Shown here: piece by piece, positions 53,719 to 64,000 of the stretch
How the letters are laid out: the number at the start of each line of letters is the position of its first letter
Numbering within the stretch: the first letter of the stretch is position 1
Source: Phytopythium helicoides
Taxonomy: Eukaryota; Oomycota; Peronosporomycetes; Pythiales; Pythiaceae
DNA: 64,000 nucleotides
Assembly (NCBI GenBank): GCA_024867545.1
Contig: JANFNE010000081.1
Location: forward strand, 1-64,000
Direction: 5' to 3'
Notes under the pieces: model-generated
What the model saw: only the letters and a program-made list of their open reading frames with translations
The model's database searches: none
What the model was told of the DNA's origin: nothing
Position numbers and translations under genes: made by a program

Positions 53719-55550
53719 TCACTCCCACATTTGCAGGCTGCGCACGGCCTCGTCCAGCAGCGCGCTCTCGATCATCTGGTAGCTGGTTATGATGTTGGCG
53801 GTCGTTGAACTTAGCACCGTACTGGTAATTTCGCTGCGGTCATGTGCGTCCAGCATGCATGATGCCTCCCACCGCGGCGTGATGAGGTAGCACGTCTGCA
53901 CAAGAGCGCCGTCCATGGAGCCCGCGGTTGCCTGGCGAACCTCCAAGTAGCCCTTTTCGTGGTAGCACGCGCCGCGCACAGCCTTGCCTCCAAACTCGAA
54001 CACATCCGTGGTTGCGCGCCAGACCATCACCGCGCGACCTTCAGTGTGCTCGTGCTTGCGCAGAACTTGATGCACACGTGCACACACACGCCGTCGACCA
54101 TGCGGGGCCAGCTCGAACCGGAACCCTTCAACGACAGTGTTGTCCGACACGTTCAGGTTCTGCTCAATGCCCACAACAGAGTTCGTCAGTCGTCAGTCGG
54201 CAGTCTGAGCGGCATTGCATTCCTACTTGATCGCACCTGGTTGTCCTTTTTGTAGTAAAATCGAAAGTCCACGCGCTCGAGCACGTGGGCAAGGTATTGC
54301 CACGTAGCCTCGCCAGTTGCCTGCACATCGAACGGCATGACCTTGCGGGCAGTCACCTCCAGTGACTCGGCACACGTGCCGTGGAAATCGTGCTCGCCAA
54401 CAGAATGCGACGTGAGCCGACCCCACGCGCTGTCGGGCTGAAGCATGGCGTCCAAATCACTTGTGGATGCAGCGAGATGCTGTTGGAAACTGTGGTCCGA
54501 GTGCGGACACCTCCGTGATGCGTTGAACTCGACCTCGGGGTGCGAGAGGTGACCGCCGAATAGCGTCGCCAAGCTGGTGTCGGGGCTGGACCCCCATTCG
54601 ATCTCGATGCGCTCGTTCTCTTTGGTCTTCTTGAGGAACTGGTACACGTGTTCTGAATCGAAGGACTCGGACGCGCACAGCTTGACACCGCAGCTCTCGA
54701 TGATGGTCGGCTCCTTCCTAGGCTCGGAGTCGGGCTGTCTCAAGATAGGAGCCATGGTCAGTCGCGGTCTACAAGCTGCGAAGAGCAGTGAAAATGGACC
54801 TGTTCTGGCTGCACGGAGACCCGCCACGGCATGTACTCGATGGGCCGCGCAAAGTACCGCCAGCTCACCGCTTGCCTCTGGCTGGACCCAGGCGCGCTGA
54901 CCCCGTCGACCCGTCGCGCCATGATTTCCATCGGCGCGGCGTCCTCGTCGGCTTCGCTCGGGAGCGCGTCGTCGGCGCCGTACGCGACGAAGATGGCGTC
55001 CACCTCGCTGAAGGAGCGCGCGACGCCGGCCAGCAGCCGCTCGAAGATGGCCGTCTCGGTTCTCGCCGCCAAGCACGGCACGCCGCTGTCCCGCACGCTC
55101 TGTCCGTCGGTCCGTGAGCGTCTGCATCCACACGAGCGCGTTGGGCCGAGCGCGACTCACCTCCCAGCGCAGCTGGGCCTGCAGCATGCGCTGCATGGCG
55201 CGGCCGATCTCGATCTGTCGCTGCACCACGGCGCGCAGCTGCGCATTCTCGCGCTGCGCCTGCTCGCTCAGCTCTCGCCTGGACGCCGCCAGCTCCCGCC
55301 AGGCGCCGCCGCCCGCCGCCAGCTGCCGCCTGCGCCGCCGGACGCGCCACTTGAGCCGCGCGAGCGCCTGCTCGAGCCGCGGCGCCTGCTCGCGCAGCTG
55401 CAGCAGCTCGCGCCGCTGCTCCTCGCGCGCGCGGTTCGGGTTGGGCGCGCGCCGCTGGCCGCTCGACAGCTGCGCCACGGCGCTCGACTGCGCCGCCAGC
55501 AGCGCTGCAAGCGCCGCCGAGTCGCCCGCCATGCCCGCGGTGGGCTCCAT
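53719..55550 (-). CDS. bZIP-like/START-like protein 4 (one +1 frameshift)
   Basis: Modelled as exons 54800-55550, 54237-54734 and 53719-54159, all phase 0, with one extra base in the GG (coding strand) at 55112-55113. This gives exactly 563 codons. The N-terminus MEPTAGMAG leads into an Ala/Gln-rich helix, RRAPNPNRAREEQRRELLQL (basic region in family context), and a long coiled coil. The first START-like half has ETAIFERLLAGVARSFSEVDAIF and SWRYFARPIEYMPW. The second half has ATWQYLAHVLERVDFRFYYKK joined by splicing to NLNVSDNTVVEGFRFEL. The first intron (GTCCAT...GACAG, 65 nt) has a weak donor. If it is not real, an in-frame TGA at 54758 splits the locus. Opposite strand to its three paralogs. 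Confidence 0.7.
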
Positions 55551-55712
55551 GTCGCCGAGTGACTTGCTGGCTGTATGCGCGGACGAAGTCAAGAGGGCTA
55601 CGGTGATTGGTCCGATGCCACGCTCCGAGGGACGCCCGATTGGCTGAATTATTTGTTTAAATGCGTTTGCCTCTAGCGGAGGCGTATAAAACAGATCAGA
55701 AGCGTGCGAGGA

Positions 55713-55833
55713 GAGGATGGAGTCGCGGCCGAGGACAATGACAGCCACATCCTTGTGCTTGGACTCACTCTTGTTTCTGGAGAGAATGTTGAAAATTGGA
55801 GCATTTAGGTCAACAATGCAGATGGCGAAGACC
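55713..55833 (+). mobile_element. Copia-type fragment (repeat of 63250-63375)
   Basis: About 120 bases closely matching the sequence just upstream of the copia protease region at 63403, including GACAATGACAGCCACATCC and CTTGTTTCT. It lies 163 bases upstream of the start of bZIP/START gene 4, inside its promoter region. Confidence 0.75.
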
Positions 55834-56691
55834 GCAAAGGTGACGCATGAGGCTGTCGCGCGCGGAGGGACATTGGCGTAGGACGGTGACGAAGAGGTAC
55901 GCGAACAGAGTGCTGTAGAACGGAAAGTGCATTGACAATTACTTGGTTTGCAAGACGCGTAGCGTTCTGCGTGCTGGTAGCACAGCTACCAGTTCCTACT
56001 CGGGTAAGTTTTATATAGGTTTTACTAAGCCATAGCTTGTTCCCCATAAAGTGTCTCTCCAGTCACTAACCTGAGGTCGCTAAGCCTCCACAGAGGCGAC
56101 AGAAGAGGAGAAGACAGCGTCACTGAGACCGCGCTCGCCGCAGCGGTCGACGTGGTGGCCGTGACCCTTACTGCCAGGTCGCGCAGAGCTTGGATACGCA
56201 CTCCACATATGTGTTGCTTATGTGCGTACCCACGCCCAACATCGTACGAACATTTGGAAAGTTGATGCGTGGTATGTGCCATGCAATTGTCAGCAATATA
56301 TACTGTAGATATATATGTAGATATATATTTATAAAAATCGCTCAGACACGTTTTGGATATGCGAATGCCTTATTGTGCATTTTTGGAGACCAACAGTTAT
56401 CTCAGCTTTTGTTTGACTTTGCCGGAACCAAGTTTAGCTTGTGCAAGCGTCGATGCTTGTAGTAGCTCGACTTCGTCGCGAAGTGAAACTTGTATTCCTC
56501 GCAGAAGCATGGCTTGTTGTTGTATTCTAAAGCTTGATCTTCTCTTTCGCTAGACGCGCTTCATGTCCTGGTCCTTTACAGCTGCGTAGATGACTGTGTA
56601 GCTCCGTTGTTCCTGGATAGAATTTCGTGCAGTGAGGACACTTCACAAGAGTTTCAGCCGAAACTTGAGCCACATTTCTGGCTCGATCGAA
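55834..56691. other. AT-richer region without recognised gene
   Basis: Includes a TATATATA-rich patch at 56297-56335. No gene recognised. Confidence 0.5.
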
Positions 56692-57247
56692 TCATTCAAG
56701 CTTGAGGACAGCATGGACACGGTAGTTTGTGTGATTGTACGCTGCACCTGCAAGAACAAGGTCACCACGAAACAAGAGAGCATCATTGGGGTTAATTGAA
56801 ATCTCTTTCTTCCTGCGCTTGTTGTAGTTGCCGAAGCACTTCTCATACATGGTCAGCCTGGTAGTTGGCATCAGAGACACTATGACATCAGCCTGTATCC
56901 CAACCTGAACCCTCCTTGTCGTGACTGCGCTCTTGCGACACCTTTCAAGGCTTGGCTTGTCTGGAATGTCGGAAAGTCGTGCGGGTCTTGCTCGTCGCCA
57001 CCTGCAACACTCTTCAAGACGACCCAGTCTACAGGTGTCCAGCACTTGTCATACTGGGCCACCAAATCGCAGATACGCTCTCGAAACTCCTGAAATGCAT
57101 TGCTTTTGCTGCGAGGAAATGATACTTGGAAACGCTTGTCGTCGAGACAGCGCTGGAAATATTGACGTAGCCGAACTTGACGAAATCGGCAAGTTGTGAC
57201 TGGATGTTAGGAGCTGCTCCGGGTAGCGCGCCAGGGGGGCACCGCAC
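56692..57247 (-). pseudogene. Degenerate gene, possibly 2OG-Fe(II) oxygenase-like
   Basis: The C-terminal frame (56692-57045) ends RGDLVLAGAAYNHTNYRVHAVLKLE, reminiscent of the last strand pair of 2-oxoglutarate-dependent oxygenases (RGDLVHAG...R.H), with the metal histidine apparently replaced by Leu. Upstream pieces in other frames (57029-57247) seem to belong to the same broken gene. No start is supported. It lies among transposon remnants, so it may be element cargo. The family assignment is tentative. Confidence 0.35.
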
Positions 57248-57408
57248 GCTCCATCACGTCCTGGCAATTTGGCATACGCTAAACGCACAAAGAATTTCCG
57301 ATTCCAGCACAACCCTGGTACACTATAACGGGCCACCCGTTACCGACAAACACCTTTGGTCTGAGGAAGCAAAGTCGACTCTGTTTTATTAGGAGCCATG
57401 GCGCGAGG

Positions 57409-57556
57409 TGTAGCAAGTGTATCCGTTACGAAGTTAGATAGCAGTTATGTGATACATTTACCTTTAACGTAATTAGTAAAAGACCGGAGATGTACGGGTG
57501 GTTGGGAATGCTCAACCACCCGGAACTCTATGGGGCGGCAATCTCTCACTTCTTAC
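57409..57556 (+). repeat. Partial 5' LTR
   Basis: Direct repeat of 58290-58437 with few substitutions, both containing GTGATACATTTACCTTTAAC and TGGTTGGGAATGCTCAACCA. It starts TGTAGC where the 3' copy has TGTAAC. Confidence 0.8.
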
Positions 57557-58275
57557 AACTTCACCCGCAGCAGACGAAGAACGAAGAGCCGCGGACACAG
57601 CTTCAGGGGCACGCCGAAGTCTCTCTTGCGCTGTCGCGGCAAACATTTGTTTTCCTTTGTCTCTTCATCAGAGGACACAATATCTAAGCCGGAATCAGCC
57701 AGTAAAGGCGCTGGCGATGGTCCACTAACCAGACGAAGAGTTGACGCCTAAGGAGCTGAAGTACCCTGAGGCTGAAGAGTGAGGACTTCCGTTTCTTCAA
57801 AAGCTTCAAGCTGAACCATCTCATCGATGATGGAGAGATCGAGCTCCATCGCATCGAAATCAGCAGGAGGTGGAGGGTTGTCTTGTTCGATGGCAACCGT
57901 GGCTAGCATCCCTAGGTCGAAGAACGTGCGACCAAGGTCGTAGCGATCAACCACATCGTGCCCAGAATGATCAGTAACTGTGGCATCCCGATCGAGGACT
58001 TCGCCCTCCTCGAGACCTCGCCTTCTTCTAGCTCGTCGGTCCCTACGCCTATCGGTGCTAGTATGGACGCTACCGAAAAAGAAGACCGCGGGGGATGTCC
58101 TGCGCCGCTCATTGTACAAGCCAAGTTTGAACAGCCGTCGTCGAGTTCGTCCAGACTACAAGACCGCGACCGATCTCACTTTAGGAACAGTGAGGGGGTC
58201 ACGACCTCCCAGCCGGACTCACCCTCACGCACTTGTGCCCTACAGCGCAAATTCCCAAATGAGAGCCAGCTCTTT

Positions 58276-58289
58276 GGGGGGAGGGGGAG
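58276..58289 (+). other. Polypurine tract
   Basis: GGGGGGAGGGGGAG immediately before TGTAAC of the 3' LTR, as expected for plus-strand priming of an LTR retroelement. Confidence 0.75.
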
Positions 58290-58666
58290 TGTAACAGGTG
58301 TATCCGTTACGAAGGTAGATAGCAGTTATGTGATACATTTACCTTTAACGTAATTAGTAAAAGACCGGAGATGTACGGGTGGTTGGGAATGCTCAACCAC
58401 CCGGAACTCTGTGGGGCGGCAGTCTCTCACTTCTCGTTTCAGCCGCCCCTAACCAAGTAACCGCCTTTCCTTTTTGATATACGAGGCGCCTTGGCCACTC
58501 AATTGGAATGCTGGTTGGTGATTGGCAGTAATGGGGCTGCGTCCCCAATATCGACCAATCGGACCCCACATGGGTAGGTGAACTCCAAGCCTAGCTAGAA
58601 ATGTAAACCTCAACCTACAGATGCACCTACATATTTAATTTTATATAACGGGCATACCCCGTTACA
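58290..58666 (+). repeat. 3' LTR
   Basis: 377 bases from TGTAAC to GTTACA, with perfect 6-bp terminal inverted ends. Confidence 0.75.
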
Positions 58667-58712
58667 TACACACAATAAATATATACTATGTAGCCCTCTA
58701 ATATACTAAACC

Positions 58713-58802
58713 CTAGAGGGGCTCTTATATACGAGTTCACGCCCTCTAATATACAAATTAGTGTATTAGAGGGCGTGAACTCGTATATAAGAGCCCCTCT
58801 AG
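58713..58802. repeat. Foldback repeat, 42-bp arms
   Basis: Left arm 58713-58754 and right arm 58761-58802 are inverted complements with about one mismatch and a 6-base loop. The outer phrase CCCTCTAATATAC also occurs as an extra direct copy at 58694-58706. It could be a small foldback/MITE-like element or form a strong RNA hairpin. Confidence 0.85.
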
Positions 58803-60696
58803 AGCCTTCTCGTGCATAGAAAGACCGCGCATTCAAATGTCATTATTTCACGATTTTGAGATCTCTCCTGCATCCGTTCATACAATGATACGTATTCCAA
58901 TGATATTTTGCGCTATCGCTCAATGATTCTATTATATTTCAACCTATTACGAAACTCAACAATTCATTCATCTAAAAATACTATGTCAGAAACGACTGAG
59001 CCACTGTCTGTGGTGGGCACGGTACTGCGCACTTTCGGTCACGTTGTAGACGCAATTCCATTGGTAGATACACTGTTTTTGAAACCCATGGTGCAAACAA
59101 GAAGGGGATGGCCAAAGAGGGGTTGCTCAGGTCAGTCCAGAAATGAGCATGCCCGTGTGCCGCTACACTTGCGCCCCCACCAGCCCACTCGGGCAAGGAT
59201 CTACCATGCAGGCGGTGCGTCTGCTGCGAGGACCTGGTCCCGTTTGACATGTTTCCGAAGCTCGGGAGCCAGAGGTCCGGTTGCACCGGAAAAAATGCTT
59301 TCGATAATAGTACTTGAACGGGCGATTGGTTTCCAAACCAAACCACTCATCGATTTGGCGCGTGAGTCTTTCCAAGTGTCGAAGATATTCCTCCCATACC
59401 AATGAGATTTCAGTTTTTCAATTCCTCCATTGAACCATGTATGCACGATGGGATGGTGGTCCGCGGCGCAGGTGCACCGCCTGCGAGAATGGGCTCAACA
59501 TGCAGCGGTACTGGCAGCGCCAGCCCCCTCCTGCCCCAGCCCCACCGCCCTACCCACAGAGCAACGCCTGGAGATGCTAGCGGTTACGATGGGCCCGCCG
59601 CCTCCACCAGCACCCCCACCCCACCCCAACCGCCGACACAGCGCCCCAAGCGGCAGCGGTCTTGCCGCCACTGGCGCGTCCGCATGGGCCAGAAGCGCCG
59701 ACGTGGTGAGGCAAAGGCGGTATACCTTTAGTTCCTTCTAATTAATACAATATGAAAGGTTCCACTTTATTTCAGTGCATCTTCGTTTAATGTTTTGATA
59801 TATACTGACTTTTCGTATTACTAATGATAAGGGTTACTACATTAATTTTCGACGCGTGTCCAACGCAAAAACGGCAGATCGGGCAAGCGTGGAGACGTCG
59901 GCAAGGTGCGCTGCGTGCTGCGTATTTGTGTCTGCATCTGAACCACACCTGACGGGACCAAGCCTCGCACAGATAGTCCGAGGCCCCTTGGGCGTTGGTG
60001 GGGGCAGTGTATATAGCCCTACGTGATGGGGGTGGAGCCCATGCGTAGGGGGAGGGGGGGGGGGGGGGGGTGGCACGGTACTAAGGGGCTTGGCCCACCG
60101 TTTACTTGTATGGTATAGAAAACGATAGTACTTACTGGGAGGTATACATCCGGCGGCAATCCCCGTAATATTTACGGGTTATAGCCCCAGGTGCCTGTCT
60201 ATTGATCATAACTGCCCTCATAACACAACGCCAAGGAGCGGCCGAGCTGCAAATATGGGATCTCCCCGGGATTTCCCATATTTTCCTGATTAAACCAATT
60301 ATGGTTTTTCAGTTATTCAGCAAAGGATATCGCACGAAGCCCTACCAGCGCGGCAACCCGCCCCCGGAATAAACGTCAGAGAATGCAAAAACCGCTCCGG
60401 CTTGCCGTTGCAGTGGGACATGCGACTGTCATACTGAGATGGGGGTTTAAAGTGGGGTCGAGCGGTAACAAGATAACAACGTTAACTTTATCCCTATTGG
60501 CGACCCTATAAGGTTTTTAACGGCTCCGCCTACGCCTATTGGACAGTTTGGTTACGGATTAGCGTACGATTGGTTCCGTTCTCGCCGAGCTCGCGTGCGT
60601 TGCAAAACCGTTACGTTATCTAAAGCCCGAATAAGACATTACTACTTCGGCTACCACTTGAACTCGCACGTGCGTTTATTGATACGTGTAGCAATC
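58803..60696. other. Repeat-like region without recognised gene
   Basis: Short open frames on both strands (for example minus-strand pieces 58981-59446) are not recognisable. It contains a 16-G run at 60055-60070 followed by TGGCACGG, which may be another polypurine tract/LTR junction, but no partner LTR was found. Confidence 0.5.
60055..60070 (+). repeat. G16 homopolymer
   Basis: Sixteen consecutive G, preceded by GGGGGA. Possible polypurine tract or G-quadruplex former. Confidence 0.85.
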
Positions 60697-62944
60697 TCAC
60701 AACTCATCAACACGCCAATATTCCGACACAAAAAGCAGGTCTCTCACGAGGTCAGGCATAAGACTGCTGCGCTTAACCGTTATTGTGTTCCCGCTTGCTG
60801 AGAATGCTCGCTCGGATGGCACACTTGTAGCTACCGTACCGAGTCACTTTCTGGCGAGCAATCTGAGGTGTGAATAAAGGCGATCATTAGCTCGCCACCA
60901 CAAAAATGGATCGTCAGTATTCTTGACTGTAGCGGAATCAAGCAAATACTACTGCAAGTCGCCCTCGCACGCGCGCTCTAGACCATTGACTGGCCCAGAA
61001 ACGTTGTCAGATCCGAAAATAAAGTCATCCATAAAATCCTCGATTTCGCCAGGGGTGGGGACAGGTGACAGCATTAATTGCCGAATGTTGTCATCAGCTG
61101 GGTATGGTTCATCTCGGTGAGCAATCTCCACCATAGCTTGAATGACATCATTATACGCGCGGGATCTTGAGCTGTCACCCAAATGTGCCATCCGTTTCGC
61201 CACACGAGGATCAAGAAATGATACCCATGACAAATTGCTATGTTGAAGTGAGGAAAAGTGCTTCTTGAAGAGCTTCAGCGTCACCATGCGACAGTCTTGC
61301 ATCATCACTTTAGTCTCGTCCACAAATGAATCATTTCCTTGAACTCGCGTCGGCGTTGAGCTGACCTCAAGTACCCAAAAAAAACTCTGTAAGTGCTGGC
61401 TGTAGCCGAATGAACCTCTGAAGAATGTCCCAACAGCTGTTCCACCTCGTTGGGCAGTCTTCCTTCACAGCAATTACGTCCTTTGGGAGAACACCAAGCT
61501 TGACTTGGATTGCCGCCAAACGATTGCGTGCTTTTGGAGACTTTTTAAGTACACTGCTAACGATCAAAAATCTGGACAAGCTTGCGAACCGCATCCATCT
61601 CGTTACGCTCGAGAGATGATAGTGTTTTATCGAGATTCAACCATCTCGTTCACATCAATTTCACGGAGATGCTCCATCTGGATTCGATCCTCCTCGGAAA
61701 GGTTGACGTCCTCTTCGTTCTCGAGGATATCGGTAGCACACTCTTCATCGTCAGACAGCTCCCATGCTGGCTGAGCTCGACTACCCACTGCAGCAGCACG
61801 CTTTTTCTTGATGATTGCACCAGAAACCACCAAATGAATCGAATGGGCGACGCACAACATGTGATCAACTTGCAAAGTTTCTGCGGCTTTAACCATGTTA
61901 GAACCGAAATCTCGCACCAGTTTCGTGCACCGCTCTCTGGACAGTGACCATTCCCTCATGATTCCATCCAACGCGCTCTTAATGGCATCACTGTCGTGTA
62001 TCCCAGGGAGTATTTTCACTTCGAGTGTCCATTTGCGTGGGTAAAATGCATCATCAATATAGTGAAGCGTGCATGATATGTAGCTTCTCGTGTTGCGAGC
62101 TGTCCAGATATCTGCTGTAAGCGAGAAATAGGAGCAGCCAGACACAATTGCAGTCTTCAATTGATCACACGTCTCACCCGCACGGTCGACGATGTCATTT
62201 CGAATCAGCGTTCGTCCGGGAAGCGGGACATTAACGCGTCCAAGTTTAACCGTAACGTAGCGTACAAACTCAATGAAGCCAGTGTCTTCGACAATCAACA
62301 TTGGACAATAGTGACGTGCAGTCCATCTTGCGAGTAGCCGGCGCACACGACGCTTTTCCTCTGCGGTTATCCCGCACCCGCTGCTTTTTCGCCTTTTTGC
62401 CTGTCGCCGCATCTGCAAAAGCAGAAGCAAGATTGCGCTCGACTGGTAATGCGTTGTCGTCATCGTCTTTGTTTTCTTCTTCGTCTTCGCTTGAATTTTT
62501 GGTTTCGCCTTGAAGGTTGTGCTCCTTCAAGTAATTCGCGTGACGCTGCTTCATATGCTGAAGTACCTTATGCTGACCTTGTAGAAACGGGATTTTTCTG
62601 TCACACCGCAGGCAGTACGCGAACTCAGCGTGCTCATTTTTCAGGTTATGATCAGGGCTATCCCCGTACTCGGGCCGTGCAGAGAGCACCACAAACTTCC
62701 ACAGCTCCTTCCTCTTTTGCTGCCGCATTTTAAACAGCCTCGGGGGTCGTTCTGGTCGAGGTTCTGCGTCGGGCTCGTGGCCTTCATGCTCGTCTCGCGC
62801 CACTACTGAACTTGGCCCTGTGAAGGACTGGCCTCGCATCGATTCGGTTCGTGTTTGTTGTCCACGCTGATCGATTTGACGTACATTAGGCGTGTAGTTG
62901 ACAGATTCTTGATGTCCTAGACGACTTCTTTGAGTAGACCCCAA
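60697..62944 (-). pseudogene. hAT-family transposase with BED finger, degenerate
   Basis: DNA transposase remnant read across several frames. N-terminal BED-type zinc finger (EFAYCLRCDRKIPF then QHMKQRH, near 62560-62620). The catalytic RNase H-like core includes FSLTADIWTARNTRSYISC and LCVAHSIHLVV (62463-61627). A further core piece KEDCPTRWNSCWDILQRF lies at 61367-61594. The insertion/C-terminal region is at 60949-61323. The hAT dimerisation domain (DPFLWWRAND, then TSVPSERAFSASGN) follows at 60697-60948, but with an in-frame TAG at 60949 and a TGA at 60844, the latter where a Trp codon is expected. Frame breaks near 62400, 61630 and 61360 add to the damage, so it is inactive. No terminal inverted repeats were identified. 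Confidence 0.82.
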
Positions 62945-63249
62945 TGGTGATAGAGGCGTAGATTGATGTCGAACAGTTGATGCCGGTGTTCGAGCCCTTA
63001 GCTGGCGCTCGGCAGTCGCCGGCGTCAGTCTGTTATCGCCAATGAGCTCGGAGGTCTGCGAGCTTCACGATTGGCAGAAGTGGGAGGAAACACCTTGCAA
63101 ATATATTATGCCATAATTTATTCGATAGAAAAGTTCGAGGGTAGTACGTGGTGAGTTCGTGGTGAGTTGGAAGTGAGTTCACCATCTACTTCGAAAGTTG
63201 AGTTCGGGGTAAGTTTGCGAACGTTCCACTCGCAAACGTTGACAGCGCT
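62945..63249. other. 5' flank of hAT remnant
   Basis: Contains closely spaced GTGGTGAGTT/AAGTGAGTT repeats at 63150-63180, which may be subterminal repeats of the element. No gene. Confidence 0.5.
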
Positions 63250-64000
63250 AGTGAAGAGAGGACGGAGTCACGGCCAACGACAATGACAGCCACATCCTTG
63301 TGCTTGGACCCAATCTTGTTTCTGTTGAGAATGTTGACAATTGGAACTGGTTTTCACAGCATTTACGTCGACGATGGAGATGGTGGAGAATATCGGAAGT
63401 GGCCGTACAGAGTGGTGCTTGGATAGTGGTGCTCAAGTCAACATCTGTGGTGACCTCTCGAGTTTTATTGACATCTAGGGTATATTGATCGAGAATGCAA
63501 ATATGTGTTCTTTAGTCAGACATCTTACTCGGAGGAAACTCGGAGGAAGTGTTTCGACGTTACCATATGGACCAGTGTCATGGTATTGCTACGCCTGAAG
63601 CCACACCACAAGAAGCACTCCTGGACGTAGCTGATCATGGTAAAAACCGGGCACTACCGTACCGAGAACTGATAGGAGCATAGCAGTATCTCGTGTCCGG
63701 CTCAAGACAAGATATAGCTTACGTTGTTCGACGACTGGGTCAATACATGTCCTCGTTCAACCCAAGTTATTACTCCCAGGCCAAACGAGTGCTGAGATAT
63801 CTGCAATTTACAAAGCATTTTGGCCTCCGTATGGTTGTCACTAAAGAATCTAAAGCTCAGCTTGCTCGCCTTAGCGGTCAGTGATGCTGACTATGCGAAT
63901 GATCATACAGACCGTCGGTCAGTCAGTGGATATGTCACAATGATTAATCGCAGTGTGATCTCGTACGGATCTAGGAAACAAGGTTTCAATGCACAGAGCA
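63250..64000 (+). mobile_element. Ty1/copia retrotransposon, internally deleted, runs off the end
   Basis: A copia aspartic-protease segment with the active site LDSGA (WCLDSGAQVNICG) is encoded at about 63400-63475. Only about 200 bases later comes the end of reverse transcriptase and start of RNase H: DIAYVVRRLGQYMSSFNPSYYSQAKRVLRYL in pieces (63693-63884), then SDADYANDHTDRRSVSGYV and SRKQGFNAQS in another frame up to the window edge. Integrase and most of RT between them are missing, so this is a deleted copy. Confidence 0.85.

Larger units (their letters stand above)
57409..58666 (+). mobile_element. Truncated LTR retrotransposon
   Basis: Bounded by a partial 5' LTR (57409-57556) and a full 3' LTR (58290-58666) that begins TGTAAC and ends GTTACA. 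A polypurine tract sits directly before the 3' LTR. The two LTR copies match over about 148 bases, then the 5' copy breaks into unrelated internal sequence. The interior (about 730 bases) has only broken frames, too little for a full gag-pol. No target-site duplication seen. Confidence 0.75.

Noticed and set aside
59402..59741. Proline-rich open frames
   Set aside because: Low complexity in a repeat-rich area, overlapping in two frames, with no start or domain support.
1..64000. CRISPR arrays, bacterial operons or ribosome-binding sites
   Set aside because: No regularly spaced repeats, and the genes carry spliceosomal introns, so the DNA is eukaryotic.

Overview
The window looks like nuclear DNA of an oomycete, most likely Phytophthora or a close relative. 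The evidence is: compact GC-rich genes; introns of 60-77 nt (a few longer) with GT..AG ends and CTAAC-type branch sites; core promoters resembling the oomycete Inr/FPR element (TCAYTYY followed by an MWTTTNC-like box); a cluster of oomycete-type bZIP-like/START-like proteins; genes of flagellate cells; and a flank rich in degenerate transposons.

Layout. (1) 38-8243 is a near-perfect inverted duplication with arms of about 4 kb and a 179-bp spacer. Each arm carries one Jen1-type carboxylate transporter, and the two genes are head-to-head with almost identical proteins. (2) 8290-10420 holds a broken Fanzor (eukaryotic TnpB-like RNA-guided nuclease). One of its frameshifts falls in the catalytic Asp codon of RuvC-I. 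(3) 10919-30986 is gene-dense: PIBF1/CEP90-like and EFHB/CFAP21-like proteins (divergent, both ciliary), SEH1 nucleoporin, a CIPK-type kinase with a NAF motif, TVP23, PRPP synthetase, a DDX60-type Ski2-like helicase, and an unrecognised protein of about 1,800 residues with coiled coils. (4) 31736-46720 has a tail-to-tail pair of mitochondrial carriers, a secreted GH1 beta-glucosidase, a giant single-chain channel with four 6TM+CNBD repeats, a ZNG1/COG0523 GTPase, and an IQ-motif protein. (5) 48488-55550 is a cluster of four related bZIP-like genes, three with START-like regions. All share an unusual basic region, or its family context, and short phase-0 introns. (6) From about 55.7 kb the sequence becomes AT-richer and repeat-rich. 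It holds copia fragments, an LTR element with polypurine tract and 3' LTR, a 42-bp-arm foldback, a hAT transposase pseudogene and a truncated copia element running off the end.

Genes of a flagellate cell are prominent (PIBF1, EFHB and plausibly the cyclic-nucleotide channel, whose nearest known architecture is the sperm CNGK channel), which fits an organism with motile zoospores. Otherwise the genes look like a mixed housekeeping neighbourhood.

Sequence quality. Five genes (EFHB, SEH1, DDX60, the large coiled-coil gene and the fourth bZIP/START gene) are interrupted by 12 single-base frameshifts that I could place. Every one is a +1 duplication inside a short homopolymer. Dropping one base at each site restores an integral reading frame for every gene. 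I read these as base-calling or consensus errors, not gene death. The Fanzor and hAT lesions are different in kind and look like real decay.
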